A stretch of DNA of 32,040 nt, from the NCBI GenBank assembly GCA_943354555.1, contig CALRCM010000010.1, forward strand, positions 1 to 32,040, given 5' to 3'. This stretch comes from Candidatus Peribacteria bacterium (GTDB lineage Bacteria; Patescibacteriota; Gracilibacteria; Peribacterales; Peribacteraceae). Shown here piece by piece: positions 15,475 to 23,332 of the stretch; the first letter of the stretch is position 1, and the number at the start of each line of letters is the position of its first letter. Under the pieces are notes generated by a model. The model had not been told where the DNA came from. It worked only from the letters and a program-made list of their open reading frames with translations, and did not search any database. Position numbers and translations under genes: made by a program.

Positions 15475-16220
15475 AAATCGATGTCTACACCTCTGCCGGC
15501 GTAAAGAAGGGCTCTGCGGAGCTCCCTGCGGTGTTGTTTGAAGCAACCGTGAATCATGGTCTCATGCATCAGGCCGTTGTGCTTCAGCAGAGCAACCGTC
15601 GTCACCCGATCGCGCACGCAAAAAACCGATCAGAAGTCATCGGTTCTACCAAGAAAGCATACCAGCAGAAGGGTACGGGGCGCGCCCGTCGCGGTCCGAT
15701 TCGTTCGCCACTTCTTCGTGGAGGAGGTAAGGCATTTGGGCCGAAGTCTGTTCGTAATTTTAGCAAGGATATGCCAAAAAACATGCGTCGCAATGCCCTT
15801 CTTTCTTCGTTGACGTCACAGGCCAAAGTCGGTGCCATCGTCGGTCTGGAGAGCTATCCGGATACGGTGAAGACAAAGGATGCTGCGTTGTGTCTTTCCA
15901 AAATGCCCCTCGTTGCCGGTAAGCGCCTCCTTATTGTTACGCCTGCAAAGCACCGCGGCATAGCTCTGTCCACCCGCAATATTCCTCTGGTGCGCGTTAT
16001 TACCGCAGCCTATCTCAATCCGGAGGATGTTCTTGCTGCTCGCCACATCATCTTCTTTGTCGACGCCATCGCTGAAGCAGAGAAGATCTTCGGTAGCAGA
16101 AAAGATCGCACAGAGCGGGATGCACGGGAGGATAAGGGTGACAAGATTCAGAAGAGTCCGAAGATCCAAAAAAGCCCCAAAAAGAAGTCATCCAAGCCCG
16201 CTCCTTCCTCTGCAAAATAA
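15471..16220 (+). CDS. rplD: 50S ribosomal protein L4 with basic C-terminal tail
   Basis: 249 aa; family proteins are usually about 205. The core has SEVIGSTKKAYQQKGTGRARRGPIRSPLLRGGGKAFGPK, the extended loop that lines the exit tunnel, and the C-terminal helix region. The last 35 residues (DKGDKIQKSPKIQKSPKKKSSKPAPSSAK) are a lysine/serine tail with a motif also found in L22 and L29 of this operon. The ATG overlaps the rplC stop, and the stop overlaps the rplW start (TAATG). L4 in other bacteria represses its own operon; whether that holds here is unknown. Confidence 0.96.
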   Translation: MKIDVYTSAGVKKGSAELPAVLFEATVNHGLMHQAVVLQQSNRRHPIAHAKNRSEVIGSTKKAYQQKGTGRARRGPIRSPLLRGGGKAFGPKSVRNFSKDMPKNMRRNALLSSLTSQAKVGAIVGLESYPDTVKTKDAALCLSKMPLVAGKRLLIVTPAKHRGIALSTRNIPLVRVITAAYLNPEDVLAARHIIFFVDAIAEAEKIFGSRKDRTERDAREDKGDKIQKSPKIQKSPKKKSSKPAPSSAK

Positions 16221-16519
16221 TGGACCTCTCTCGCGTCATTCTCGGCAGTATCGTAACCGAAAAGGCTGAACGTCTGAAGGCTACGGGAAAGACGTATACG
16301 CTTCGTGTGGCTCAGGCTGCTACCAAGATTGAGGTGAAGAAAGCAATTAAAGAATTCTACGATATTGATGTCGTCAGTGTTCGGGTCATGAGGACACGCG
16401 GCAAGAAGCGCATTCTCGGACAAGGAAAAGTCATGGAGAAGCGCCATCCAATCAAGAAAATGATGGTCACGCTAGCATCCGGTAGCAAGCCGCTCGATTT
16501 AGCCGCATTCACCAACTGA
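16220..16519 (+). CDS. rplW: 50S ribosomal protein L23
   Basis: 99 aa, normal length. It starts MDLSRVILGSIVTEKAERL and contains YTLRVAQAATKIEVKKAIKEFYDIDVVSVRVMRTRGKKR, the conserved beta-alpha core with the rRNA-binding loop. L23 sits at the tunnel exit and docks trigger factor and SRP. The start overlaps the rplD stop by one base (taATG), so it is translationally coupled. Confidence 0.96.
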   Translation: MDLSRVILGSIVTEKAERLKATGKTYTLRVAQAATKIEVKKAIKEFYDIDVVSVRVMRTRGKKRILGQGKVMEKRHPIKKMMVTLASGSKPLDLAAFTN

Positions 16520-16532
16520 TAACCTCTGCATC

Positions 16533-17378
16533 ATGCCTATGAAGATTTGCCGCCCAACGACTCCCGCCAGACGTCAGATGACGATAGCGGACTTCTCTGG
16601 CCTCACAAAAAAGAAGCCAGAAAAATCCCTGCGCCGTGGCAAGCAACGCATTTCCGGTCGTGGCCACGGCGGTCGCGTTACCGTGCGGCATCGCGGAGGA
16701 GGGCACAAACGCCTTTTGCGTTTCATCGATTTTAAGCGTCGCGATAAAACCGGTGTTCCGGGTATCATCGCCGCGCTTGAGTACGATCCCAACCGTTCAT
16801 CTCGTATCGCTCTCGTGCACTATAGCGACGGTGAGAAGCGCTATATCCTCGCTCCTGAAGGACTCACGATCGGAGAGACCGTCGTCTCTGCAGAGCGCAC
16901 AAAGGTAAAAGTAGGGAACTGCATGCAGCTCAAGCACATTCCGGTTGGTTACAAGATCCATAATCTTGAAGTGACTCTCGGACGTGGTGGGCAGATCGTT
17001 CGTTCCGCAGGAACGTCGGCTACTCTCGTCGGTATCGACGGTGTGCATGCAATTGTGGAGCTTCCAAGTGGTGAGATCCGCAGACTGCGGTGCGAGTGTA
17101 TGGCGACGATCGGAACAGTGAGCAATCCGGAGCACAACCTCATTACTATCGGCAAAGCTGGACGTATGCGTTGGATGGGAAAGAAGCCACAGGTGCTCGG
17201 TAAGTCCATGAACGCGTGTGATCACCCGCATGGAGGAGGAGAGGGCCACGCACCGATCGGTTTGAAGCACCCGAAGACTCCGTGGGGCAAAAATGCCATC
17301 GGTGTCAAAACTCGCCGCAAAAAGAAATCAAAGGCTCATCTTTTGCGCCCCCGCGTGAAGCGTCTCCGCAAGAAATAA
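16533..17378 (+). CDS. rplB: 50S ribosomal protein L2
   Basis: 281 aa, near the usual length of about 275. Characteristic segments are GKQRISGRGHGGRVTVRHRGGGHKRLLRFIDF, ALEYDPNRSSRIALVHYSDGEKRYILAPEGL and the C-terminal MNACDHPHGGGEGHAPIGLKHPKTPWG containing the histidine needed near the peptidyl-transferase centre. The preceding leader (aacctctgcatc) has no Shine-Dalgarno sequence. A 14-bp tandem repeat begins at the stop codon. Confidence 0.97.
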   Translation: MPMKICRPTTPARRQMTIADFSGLTKKKPEKSLRRGKQRISGRGHGGRVTVRHRGGGHKRLLRFIDFKRRDKTGVPGIIAALEYDPNRSSRIALVHYSDGEKRYILAPEGLTIGETVVSAERTKVKVGNCMQLKHIPVGYKIHNLEVTLGRGGQIVRSAGTSATLVGIDGVHAIVELPSGEIRRLRCECMATIGTVSNPEHNLITIGKAGRMRWMGKKPQVLGKSMNACDHPHGGGEGHAPIGLKHPKTPWGKNAIGVKTRRKKKSKAHLLRPRVKRLRKK

Positions 17379-17406
17379 TTTTCAATTCTCAATTTTCAAT
17401 TCTCAA
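17379..17406. repeat. two perfect copies of a 14-bp repeat
   Basis: TTTTCAATTCTCAA occurs twice head to tail in the short gap between rplB and rpsS and runs almost to the rpsS ATG. Related AATTGAAAATT/TTCAATTCTC sequence occurs around the end of adk and before map, and once at 1104-1114. Confidence 0.9.
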
Positions 17407-17411
17407 TTTCT

Positions 17412-17750
17412 ATGTCCCGTTCCATCAAAAAAGGCCCTTACGTTGATCCCAGGCTTATGGCCAAGGTGATGAAAATGATCGAAAAGAGTGAAAAGAAGAT
17501 CATCAAGACCTGGGCTCGAGATTGCGATATTCCGCCGGAGTTCGTTGGGTTTACCTTCGCTGTCCATAATGGCAAAGAATTCACGCCAGTCTACGTCACC
17601 GAGCAGATGGTCGGACATAAGCTTGGCGAGTTCTCATGGACCACCAAGTTTAAGGGTCACGGCGGAAAGATGGCTGACTCACAGGCCAAAGGTGCTGTCG
17701 CATCCGGCCCCCCCGCCTCTGCCCCGGCCGCTCCCGCAAAAGCGAAGTAG
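17412..17750 (+). CDS. rpsS: 30S ribosomal protein S19
   Basis: 112 aa (usual about 92). The core [19 protein letters not shown]...[41 protein letters not shown] is fully conserved. S19 forms the head of the small subunit with S13. The extra C-terminal 20 residues are Ala/Pro-rich ([16 protein letters not shown]). The gene starts right after the 14-bp tandem repeat, with no Shine-Dalgarno sequence. Confidence 0.97.
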   Translation: MSRSIKKGPYVDPRLMAKVMKMIEKSEKKIIKTWARDCDIPPEFVGFTFAVHNGKEFTPVYVTEQMVGHKLGEFSWTTKFKGHGGKMADSQAKGAVASGPPASAPAAPAKAK

Positions 17751-17793
17751 TCTTTAGCAACCAATCCTTAGCAATCAGCAATTCCTCCCTATC

Positions 17794-18324
17794 ATGAAAG
17801 CCTCTCTCCACTCCGTTCGCATCGCTCCTAAGAAGGCAAACCTCATCGCCAAGATGATTCGCGGCATGACGACTGCACAGGCCATGAACGTGCTGGAGCG
17901 CACGAACAAGAAAGCTGCCCGTCTCCTTGAAGAGCTTTTGCGATCAGCGATGGCGAATGCTTCGCACAACGAGAAACAGGATGCGCAGACGCTCGTCATC
18001 CGTACCATTATTGTGAATCAGGGAACGGCGTACCACCGTGGAGTACCGATGGCGCGCGGACGTGTGCGCCCTATGCGCAAATTCCTGAGTCATATCGATA
18101 TGGAGCTTGGGCTTCCTGAGGATGAAGAAGAGAAGATGCAAAGAATTCAAAAGAGTCAGAGGAAGCAGAAGAGTGCAGATTCCACTTCACAGAAAGCAGC
18201 TTCTACTGTAAAAAAGAGCAACGCGAAGGCAAAAAATCAGAAGGTCTCCAAAAAGACTTCCTCTGAGTCACCTGCCCTGAGCCCTGTCGAAGGGTCTGCA
18301 TCTTCCTCCTCTGTCTCCTCTTAA
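17794..18324 (+). CDS. rplV: 50S ribosomal protein L22 with long low-complexity tail
   Basis: 176 aa (usual about 110). Residues 1-115 are the L22 core (MKASLHSVRIAPKKANLIAKMIRG, RGVPMARGRVRPMRKFLSHIDMEL), including the beta-hairpin that lines the exit tunnel. From about residue 112 a Lys/Ser/Gln tail follows (RIQKSQRKQKSADSTSQ...). It shares the IQKSQ-KQKSA motif with L29 and ends with residues encoded by a dispersed 20-bp repeat (SPALSPVEGSAS). The upstream gap (ttagcaaccaatccttagcaa...) has an imperfect repeat and no Shine-Dalgarno sequence. Confidence 0.96.
   Translation: MKASLHSVRIAPKKANLIAKMIRGMTTAQAMNVLERTNKKAARLLEELLRSAMANASHNEKQDAQTLVIRTIIVNQGTAYHRGVPMARGRVRPMRKFLSHIDMELGLPEDEEEKMQRIQKSQRKQKSADSTSQKAASTVKKSNAKAKNQKVSKKTSSESPALSPVEGSASSSSVSS
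18275..18294 (-). repeat. dispersed CCCTTCGAC-type repeat inside rplV
   Basis: On the minus strand this reads CCCTTCGACAGGGCTCAGGG. A second member (CCCTTCGACTCCGCTCAGGA; 16 of 20 bases identical) lies before rpsE. Here it is in frame within the L22 tail and encodes ALSPVEG. Confidence 0.75.
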
Positions 18325-18326
18325 TT

Positions 18327-19004
18327 ATGGGTCAAAAGGTCAACCCCAACGGCATTCGTATCGGTATCACGCACTCGTGGGCATCGACATGGTTTGCGAA
18401 GGGCAAGAAGTACCGCGAGCTTTTCATTCAGGACGTGAAGATCCGCCGCTACATTACTGAGCGCATGAAAGATGCGGGTATCTGTCAGATTGATATCGAT
18501 CGCAACAAGAAGACAACGGTGGTCATCCATTCGAGCAAGCCTGGTGTGATCATCGGTAAGCAGGGTGCCGCCATCGAAGATCTTCGCAAGGATCTTGAGA
18601 GACGTTTCGGCGGTTCCTTTGAAGTGAACATTCAGGAAATTCGCAGCCCGGACAGCGAGCCTGCAGTAATCGCCGAAAATATTCAGGGGCAAATCGAGCG
18701 CCGCATGCCCTATCGCCGTGCCGCGAAGATGGCTATGGAAAAGGCGATGCAGGCGGGCGCACTTGGTGTAAAGATCACGGTCTCTGGACGTTTGAATGGC
18801 GCAGAAATCGCCCGCTCCGACACCTTCCGCGAAGGAAACGTTCCCCTGCAGACGCTTCGCGCAAATATTACGATGGCAACCCGCCATGCCGTGACGACGT
18901 ACGGCACTATCGGTGTGCAGGTGTGTGTCTATAAGGGGATGGTCTTCAAAAAGATTCAACAAATCCAGTCCGCAACTCTTACCACCAAGAAATCCGCAGA
19001 GTGA
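18327..19004 (+). CDS. rpsC: 30S ribosomal protein S3
   Basis: 225 aa, usual length. It starts MGQKVNPNGIRIGITHSWASTWFAKGKKY. The KH-domain motif is VIHSSKPGVIIGKQGAAIEDLRKDL, and the C-terminal S3 domain has GALGVKITVSGRLNGAEIARSD. S3 forms part of the mRNA entry site and its helicase activity. It begins 2 nt after the rplV stop. Confidence 0.97.
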   Translation: MGQKVNPNGIRIGITHSWASTWFAKGKKYRELFIQDVKIRRYITERMKDAGICQIDIDRNKKTTVVIHSSKPGVIIGKQGAAIEDLRKDLERRFGGSFEVNIQEIRSPDSEPAVIAENIQGQIERRMPYRRAAKMAMEKAMQAGALGVKITVSGRLNGAEIARSDTFREGNVPLQTLRANITMATRHAVTTYGTIGVQVCVYKGMVFKKIQQIQSATLTTKKSAE

Positions 19005-19018
19005 TTTTCCTCTAACCC

Positions 19019-19438
19019 ATGCTCGAACCCCAGAAATTAAAGCACAGGAAGCAGCATCGCAGGCGCGGTGCCTTCGGAGGGACTGCTACCCGCGGTCACC
19101 AGCTCGCCTTTGGCTCTGTAGCTTTGAAGGCCATGACCGGAGGAGAGCTTACGGCTAGACAGCTCGAGGCTGCCCGCCGCGCTATGACGCACTCCGTCGC
19201 CCGTGGAGGAAAGATCTGGGTACGCGTATTTCCGCATAACCCTGTTACCAAGAAAGCTGCAGAGGTGCCGATGGGATCCGGAAAGGGTTCCGTGGAGTAT
19301 TTTGCTGCCATCATCAAGCGAGGCACCATCCTCTTCGAAATGGATGGTCTCCCGGAGCCTGCTGCCCGTGAGGCCCTTCGCCTTGCCGGTCACAAGCTTC
19401 CTTTCAAGACACGTATTATCACCCGTTCCCTCATCTAA
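19019..19438 (+). CDS. rplP: 50S ribosomal protein L16
   Basis: 139 aa, usual length. MLEPQKLKHRKQHRRRG...FGSVALKAMTGGELTARQLEAARRAMTH and KIWVRVFPHNPVTKKAAEVPMGSGKGSVEYFAA are diagnostic. L16 lies by the A-site tRNA and central protuberance. The leader is pyrimidine-rich (ttttcctctaaccc), without a Shine-Dalgarno sequence. Confidence 0.97.
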   Translation: MLEPQKLKHRKQHRRRGAFGGTATRGHQLAFGSVALKAMTGGELTARQLEAARRAMTHSVARGGKIWVRVFPHNPVTKKAAEVPMGSGKGSVEYFAAIIKRGTILFEMDGLPEPAAREALRLAGHKLPFKTRIITRSLI

Positions 19439-19441
19439 TCC

Positions 19442-19750
19442 GTGGCAGCCCTCCCCACCATCACCGAAATTCGCAAGATGAGCACAGAGGACATTCAGGC
19501 CGAAGTGACTTCCGTTCGTCGTGAAGCTGCTGAGACCCGTCTCAGTGTCGAGCTCAGCAAAGAGAAGAATACTTCGAAGATGAAAAATTTCCGCAAGCAC
19601 ATGGCGAGGTTACTGACGGTACTGCAGGAAAAGAGTCAGAAAGAGGGGATCCAGAAGAGCCAGACGAAGCAAAAGAGTGCTGCTCCTGAATCCTCCAAGA
19701 AATCTTTGTCTAAGAAGACCAAAGCCTCTAAAATCCCCGCTCAATCATGA
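19442..19750 (+). CDS. rpmC: 50S ribosomal protein L29 with basic tail
   Basis: 102 aa (usual about 65), GTG start 3 nt after the rplP stop. The L29 core is ITEIRKMSTEDIQAEVTSVRREAAETRLSVELSKEKNTSKMKNFRKHMARLLTVLQEK, a two-helix hairpin near the tunnel exit. The tail from about residue 63 (SQKEGIQKSQTKQKSAAPESSKKS...) shares its motif with the L22 and L4 tails. The stop overlaps the rpsQ ATG. Confidence 0.93.
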   Translation: MAALPTITEIRKMSTEDIQAEVTSVRREAAETRLSVELSKEKNTSKMKNFRKHMARLLTVLQEKSQKEGIQKSQTKQKSAAPESSKKSLSKKTKASKIPAQS

Positions 19751-20085
19751 GAACCAAGCAAGGACTCATCACTTCGGCAAAGATGCAACGCACGGTAACC
19801 GTGACGGTGCACCGCCTAGTGTTCCACGCTCTGTATAAAAAGCGTTTCCGCCGCAGCAAGAAATTCCTTGCGGATAGCGGAGAGTTCACGGATCTTCATG
19901 AAGGAGACATGGTGGTGATTACGGAGTGCCGCCCTTTGAGTAAGCGCAAGTGTTTCCGTGTTACAGAAGTGGTGAAGCGCGCACCGCGCGTGAGTGAGAT
20001 TGCCGAAGACAAAGCTGTTGCCGGTGTCCTGCGTCAGCGCAAAAAAGGTGAAAAGACTGAAGATTCCGTTTCCTCCGCCAAATGA
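19747..20085 (+). CDS. rpsQ: 30S ribosomal protein S17
   Basis: 112 aa (usual about 85). [76 protein letters not shown] matches the OB-fold core. The C-terminal extension ([13 protein letters not shown]) is charged. It overlaps rpmC (ATGA) and rplN. Confidence 0.96.
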   Translation: MRTKQGLITSAKMQRTVTVTVHRLVFHALYKKRFRRSKKFLADSGEFTDLHEGDMVVITECRPLSKRKCFRVTEVVKRAPRVSEIAEDKAVAGVLRQRKKGEKTEDSVSSAK

Positions 20086-20450
20086 TTCAGCAGCAAAGCA
20101 TCCTCAATGTGGCCGATAATACGGGAGCGAAGACCGCCATGTGCATCAAAGTGCTCGGTGGCACCCGCCGTCGCTACGCGCGGATCGGTGACATCATTGT
20201 GGTTGCAGTAAAGACAGCCACGCCACGAGGCACTGTGCATAAGAAGGCCATTGAACAAGCTGTTGTTGTCCGCATCCGCCAGATGACGAGACGCAAGGAT
20301 GGCAGCGGTATCCGCTTTGATGACAATGCTTGCGTCATCATTCAGAAAGACGGTATGCCGAAAGGCACACGTGTTTTCGGTCCGGTTGCCCGTGAGCTAC
20401 GTGCCAAGGGTTACCAGAAGATCATCTCCCTCGCCCCCGACGTACTATGA
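20082..20450 (+). CDS. rplN: 50S ribosomal protein L14
   Basis: 122 aa, exactly family length. [73 protein letters not shown] and [26 protein letters not shown] are diagnostic. L14 lies at the subunit interface, where it forms bridges and binds RsfS. It is coupled to rpsQ and rplX by short overlaps. Confidence 0.98.
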   Translation: MIQQQSILNVADNTGAKTAMCIKVLGGTRRRYARIGDIIVVAVKTATPRGTVHKKAIEQAVVVRIRQMTRRKDGSGIRFDDNACVIIQKDGMPKGTRVFGPVARELRAKGYQKIISLAPDVL

Positions 20451-20983
20451 GAAAAATTCGTACCGGCGACACTGTCGTCGTCATTACCGGCAAGGATAAG
20501 GGGAAGACGGGAGTCATCCTCAAGGTTATGGCCGAGCAGCAGCGCGTCGTCGTTGCAGACATCAACATGCGCACAAGGCATATGCCCAAGACCCAGAGTC
20601 GTGCAGGCCAGATTATGAAGTACGAGGCCTCTATCCACTGGAGCAATGTGATGCTTCTCGACCCTAAAACCAAGAAGCGTACGCGTGTTGGTTTCCTATT
20701 CGATGAAAAGGGTAAAGCCACGCGTATTGCCAAGCGCAGCGGCGAGGCTATCGTTGCGGTGAAGGCTGCCGCTCAGTCCAAAAAGAAACCGATTGCAGAT
20801 GCAGAGTCCGTGAAGGCTCCTGCAGCTTCCAAGAAAGGCCCATTCTGGAAGAAAATTGGCTTCGGTTCTGCAGAAATGAATGATCGTGCTGAAGTAGAAG
20901 GACCCACGCATATGCAGGTCGATCACTCTGTTCCCGATCAGCTCGAGCGCCAGACAGGCCGCTCTGCTTCCCGTGGTACATAA
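20447..20983 (+). CDS. rplX: 50S ribosomal protein L24 with C-terminal extension
   Basis: 178 aa (usual about 105). The KOW core is [84 protein letters not shown]24 is an assembly initiator near the tunnel exit. The extra 70 or so residues ([29 protein letters not shown]...) are mixed basic and acidic, and I recognise no domain. Confidence 0.95.
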   Translation: MRKIRTGDTVVVITGKDKGKTGVILKVMAEQQRVVVADINMRTRHMPKTQSRAGQIMKYEASIHWSNVMLLDPKTKKRTRVGFLFDEKGKATRIAKRSGEAIVAVKAAAQSKKKPIADAESVKAPAASKKGPFWKKIGFGSAEMNDRAEVEGPTHMQVDHSVPDQLERQTGRSASRGT

Positions 20984-20989
20984 TCTCTC

Positions 20990-21613
20990 ATGACAAAAGC
21001 TCCCTCCTCATCGGCCACCCCCTCCCCAAAAGCTGTGGCAGGAAAGTACGTTACCCTTCACGATCGCTTGCGCGGTCCCATCCTGCAGGCGCTCAAGACG
21101 GATCTGAAGATCGACAATTCGATGGCTCTTCCTAAAATCGACAAAGTCATCGTCAACGTCGGTATCAATAAGACGAAGATGGATGGTAAAGAAATTCATG
21201 CGTATATCGGTGAGTGTCTCTCTACGATCACCGGACTCAAGCCTGTCTACACAAAGGCGCGTATCGCTATTTCCAACTTTAAGACCCGCGAAGGTCTTGT
21301 TGTTGGAGCGAAGGTAACGTTGCGCGGGCGGCGTATGGAAGAGTTCCTTGATCGTCTTATCAGCATCGCCCTACCCCGCATTCGTGATTTCCGTGGCCTT
21401 CCTACTCGTTTGGATGGTCATGGTAACTACGCCATTGGGCTCCGCGATCACACGATTTTCCCCGAGATCGCACCACCCGAAGCCGGCAAAATCTTTGGTA
21501 TGCAGATCCAAATCTCCATTAAGAATGCTACCGATGCCTCTGCAACGACCCTTCTCAAGCATATGGGTATGCCCTTTAAGCCTGAGCGCCAGCCTTCTAC
21601 CAAGCGCTCCTAA
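20990..21613 (+). CDS. rplE: 50S ribosomal protein L5
   Basis: 207 aa. The family core begins near LHDRLRGPILQALKTDLKIDNSMALPKIDKVIVNVGI and includes ITGLKPVYTKARIAISNFKTREGLVVGAKVTLRGRRM, DFRGLPTRLDGHGNYAIGLRDHTIFPEI. L5 binds 5S rRNA in the central protuberance. An N-terminal Ser/Pro/Ala extension of about 20 residues and a short basic C-tail are extra. The leader is TC-rich (aatctctc). Confidence 0.97.
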   Translation: MTKAPSSSATPSPKAVAGKYVTLHDRLRGPILQALKTDLKIDNSMALPKIDKVIVNVGINKTKMDGKEIHAYIGECLSTITGLKPVYTKARIAISNFKTREGLVVGAKVTLRGRRMEEFLDRLISIALPRIRDFRGLPTRLDGHGNYAIGLRDHTIFPEIAPPEAGKIFGMQIQISIKNATDASATTLLKHMGMPFKPERQPSTKRS

Positions 21614-21628
21614 CCATCCCTCTTTTCC

Positions 21629-21853
21629 ATGGCCCGCAAAGCTCTCATCAACAGTCAGCGTAGTCGCCTCAATGCGTACCTCGAAGCAAAGGCGCAGGGA
21701 AAGAAGCCAGAGTTTCCTACGCGCATCTACAACCGCTGCACGCTTTGTAGCCGTCGCCATGGCTTCATGCGTTTCTTCGGTGTTTGCCGCATTTGCTTTC
21801 GTGAGCTTGCTACCGAAGGGCTTATTCCGGGAATCACAAAATCCTCTTGGTAA
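21629..21853 (+). CDS. rpsN: 30S ribosomal protein S14, zinc type
   Basis: 74 aa. MARKALINSQRSRLNAYLEAKAQG... is followed by CTLC-x12-CRIC, the four-cysteine zinc ribbon of the C+ form (often called type Z), ending GFMRFFGVCRICFRELATEGLIPGITKSSW. It sits in the small-subunit head. It is slightly longer than the classic 61-residue type Z form because of its N-terminus. The leader ccatccctcttttcc has no Shine-Dalgarno sequence. Confidence 0.96.
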   Translation: MARKALINSQRSRLNAYLEAKAQGKKPEFPTRIYNRCTLCSRRHGFMRFFGVCRICFRELATEGLIPGITKSSW

Positions 21854-21892
21854 TCTTTCCTCTTTTTCTTTTTCTCTCTACTCTTCGCACTC

Positions 21893-22282
21893 GTGTCCCC
21901 TGTAAATGACCCCATCGGCGATCTCCTCACCCGCATCCGCAATGCACAGTCTGCGCGGCGAACCTCATGTTGTGCTTCACATTCTGGCATCAAGCTTGAG
22001 CTTCTCACGCTTCTGAAGAAGGAAGGATGGATCAGTGATGTGACCGTTGAGGGGGAAGCTCCGTTTCAGGAGCTCACCGTTACATTTGCAGCAGACAAGC
22101 CCCGCCTTACCATTGCCCGCATCAGCAAGCCCGGTCGTAGGGTATATAGCCCGGCTGAGGAGCTGCGCCCCGTTCTGAGTGGGTTTGGTATCGCCGTCCT
22201 TACAACAAGCAAGGGGCTTATGACTGACGTAGAAGCCCGCAAGCAGAACGTTGGCGGCGAAGTTCTCTGTACGATTTCCTAA
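21893..22282 (+). CDS. rpsH: 30S ribosomal protein S8
   Basis: 129 aa with a GTG start. MSPVNDPIGDLLTRIRNAQSARRTSCCASHSGIKLELLTLLKKEGWI and RISKPGRRVYSPAEELRPVLSGFGIAVLTTSKGLMTDVEARKQNVGGEVLCTI are diagnostic. S8 binds helix 21 of 16S rRNA and represses the spc operon in E. coli. The 39-nt gap before it is almost all pyrimidine (ctctttttctttttctctc), with no Shine-Dalgarno sequence. Confidence 0.97.
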   Translation: MSPVNDPIGDLLTRIRNAQSARRTSCCASHSGIKLELLTLLKKEGWISDVTVEGEAPFQELTVTFAADKPRLTIARISKPGRRVYSPAEELRPVLSGFGIAVLTTSKGLMTDVEARKQNVGGEVLCTIS

Positions 22283-22304
22283 TTCTTCATTCCTAATTCT
22301 TCAT
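22277..22304. repeat. two perfect copies of a 14-bp repeat
   Basis: TCCTAATTCTTCAT occurs twice in tandem, beginning in the rpsH stop codon region and ending 4 nt before the rplF ATG. It has the same period and position (just before a start codon) as the repeat before rpsS. Confidence 0.9.
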
Positions 22305-22308
22305 TCCG

Positions 22309-22866
22309 ATGTCCCGTATTGGACGCAAACCAGTGGCACTTCCCGGAGGCGTAGCGGCGACCATCACCGGTCGTACGGTGAAGGTGAAGGGCCCGAAGGG
22401 CGAGCTCTCGTATACGTTTTTGCCGGAGGTGTCCGTCACCATTGATGGAAGTACGGTGACGATCACCCGTATAGATGATTCTCCTACCGCCAAGGCCCGT
22501 CATGGTCTTACGCGACAGCTTGTTGAGAATATGGCGATCGGCGTCAGTACGGGCTACAGCAAGAAACTGGAAATCATCGGTGTAGGCTACAAAGCTGCCG
22601 TGAAGGGAAAGGTCCTCGTCTTGAACCTTGGCCACAGTCACCCGATCGATTTTAAAATTCCCGAAGGCATCACCATTACTCCCGATGAAAAGAACAAGAA
22701 CATCCTCACGATCTCCGGTTGCGATAAGCAGCTTGTCGGTCAGGCATCCGCTGTCATCCGCGGTCTTCGTCCCCCCGAGCCTTACAAGGGCAAGGGCATC
22801 CGCTACAGCGATGAAATTGTTCGTCGCAAGCCAGGTAAGTCTGCTGTAAAGGCAGGCGCTGCTTAA
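22309..22866 (+). CDS. rplF: 50S ribosomal protein L6
   Basis: 185 aa, usual length. It starts MSRIGRKPVALPGGVAATI, with two tandem L6 folds and the C-terminal signature of the family (EPYKGKGIRYSDEIVRRKPGKSA). It binds near the sarcin-ricin loop and the factor-binding site. The start follows a 14-bp tandem repeat directly. Confidence 0.98.
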   Translation: MSRIGRKPVALPGGVAATITGRTVKVKGPKGELSYTFLPEVSVTIDGSTVTITRIDDSPTAKARHGLTRQLVENMAIGVSTGYSKKLEIIGVGYKAAVKGKVLVLNLGHSHPIDFKIPEGITITPDEKNKNILTISGCDKQLVGQASAVIRGLRPPEPYKGKGIRYSDEIVRRKPGKSAVKAGAA

Positions 22867-22878
22867 ATCTCTCTCCTC

Positions 22879-23223
22879 ATGCGTCACCCCACGTTCACCC
22901 ACCGGCTCCAGAGAAAGCGTCGCATCCGCGCTAGGATCAGCGGTACGCAGGAGCGTCCGCGTCTCACGGTGTTCCGTTCCCACACGCAGATCACGGCGCA
23001 GGTCGTCGATGATATTTCCGGAAAGACCATCGTTGCCGGATCCACACGGGAAGCCAAAGGAAAGCCGAATAAGGAAGGAGCCAAGAAACTTGGCACCTTG
23101 ATTGCGGCTAAAGCGAAGGACAAGAAGATTGCTACAGTGGTCTTCGACCGTAACGGTTACAAGTATCACGGTTGCATCAAAGAAGTTGCCGATGCCGCGC
23201 GTGAAGCTGGTTTGAAATTCTAA
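22879..23223 (+). CDS. rplR: 50S ribosomal protein L18
   Basis: 114 aa, usual length. [45 protein letters not shown] and [28 protein letters not shown] are diagnostic. It carries 5S rRNA into the central protuberance with L5. The leader atctctctcctc is purely pyrimidine after its first A. Confidence 0.97.
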   Translation: MRHPTFTHRLQRKRRIRARISGTQERPRLTVFRSHTQITAQVVDDISGKTIVAGSTREAKGKPNKEGAKKLGTLIAAKAKDKKIATVVFDRNGYKYHGCIKEVADAAREAGLKF

Positions 23224-23249
23224 TTCCTGTCCCAGATTCCATTCTTCCC

Positions 23250-23330
23250 ATGGTTGCCAAGTCCTCCCGCCCCGCCCTTCGACTCCGCTCAGGATCTGGC
23301 ATTTGTTTCACTTCTCTTATCCAAGCGTAA
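23250..23330 (+). other. 26-codon upstream ORF resembling the S5 N-terminus
   Basis: ATG GTT GCC AAG TCC TCC CGC CCC encodes MVAKSSRP, nearly the same as the S5 start MAKSSRPD 83 nt downstream but in another frame. The ORF then runs through a dispersed 20-bp repeat (ALRLRSG) and stops 2 nt before the rpsE ATG. It is either a displaced duplicate of the rpsE start or a short leader peptide coupled to rpsE. Confidence 0.45.
23275..23294 (+). repeat. dispersed CCCTTCGAC-type repeat before rpsE
   Basis: CCCTTCGACTCCGCTCAGGA is the second member of the family seen inside rplV, in opposite orientation. It lies between the two S5-like start regions. Confidence 0.75.
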
Positions 23331-23332
23331 TC

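Noticed and set aside
22279-23169. 296-aa minus-strand ORF across L6 and L18
   Set aside because: Antisense to two certain ribosomal-protein genes.
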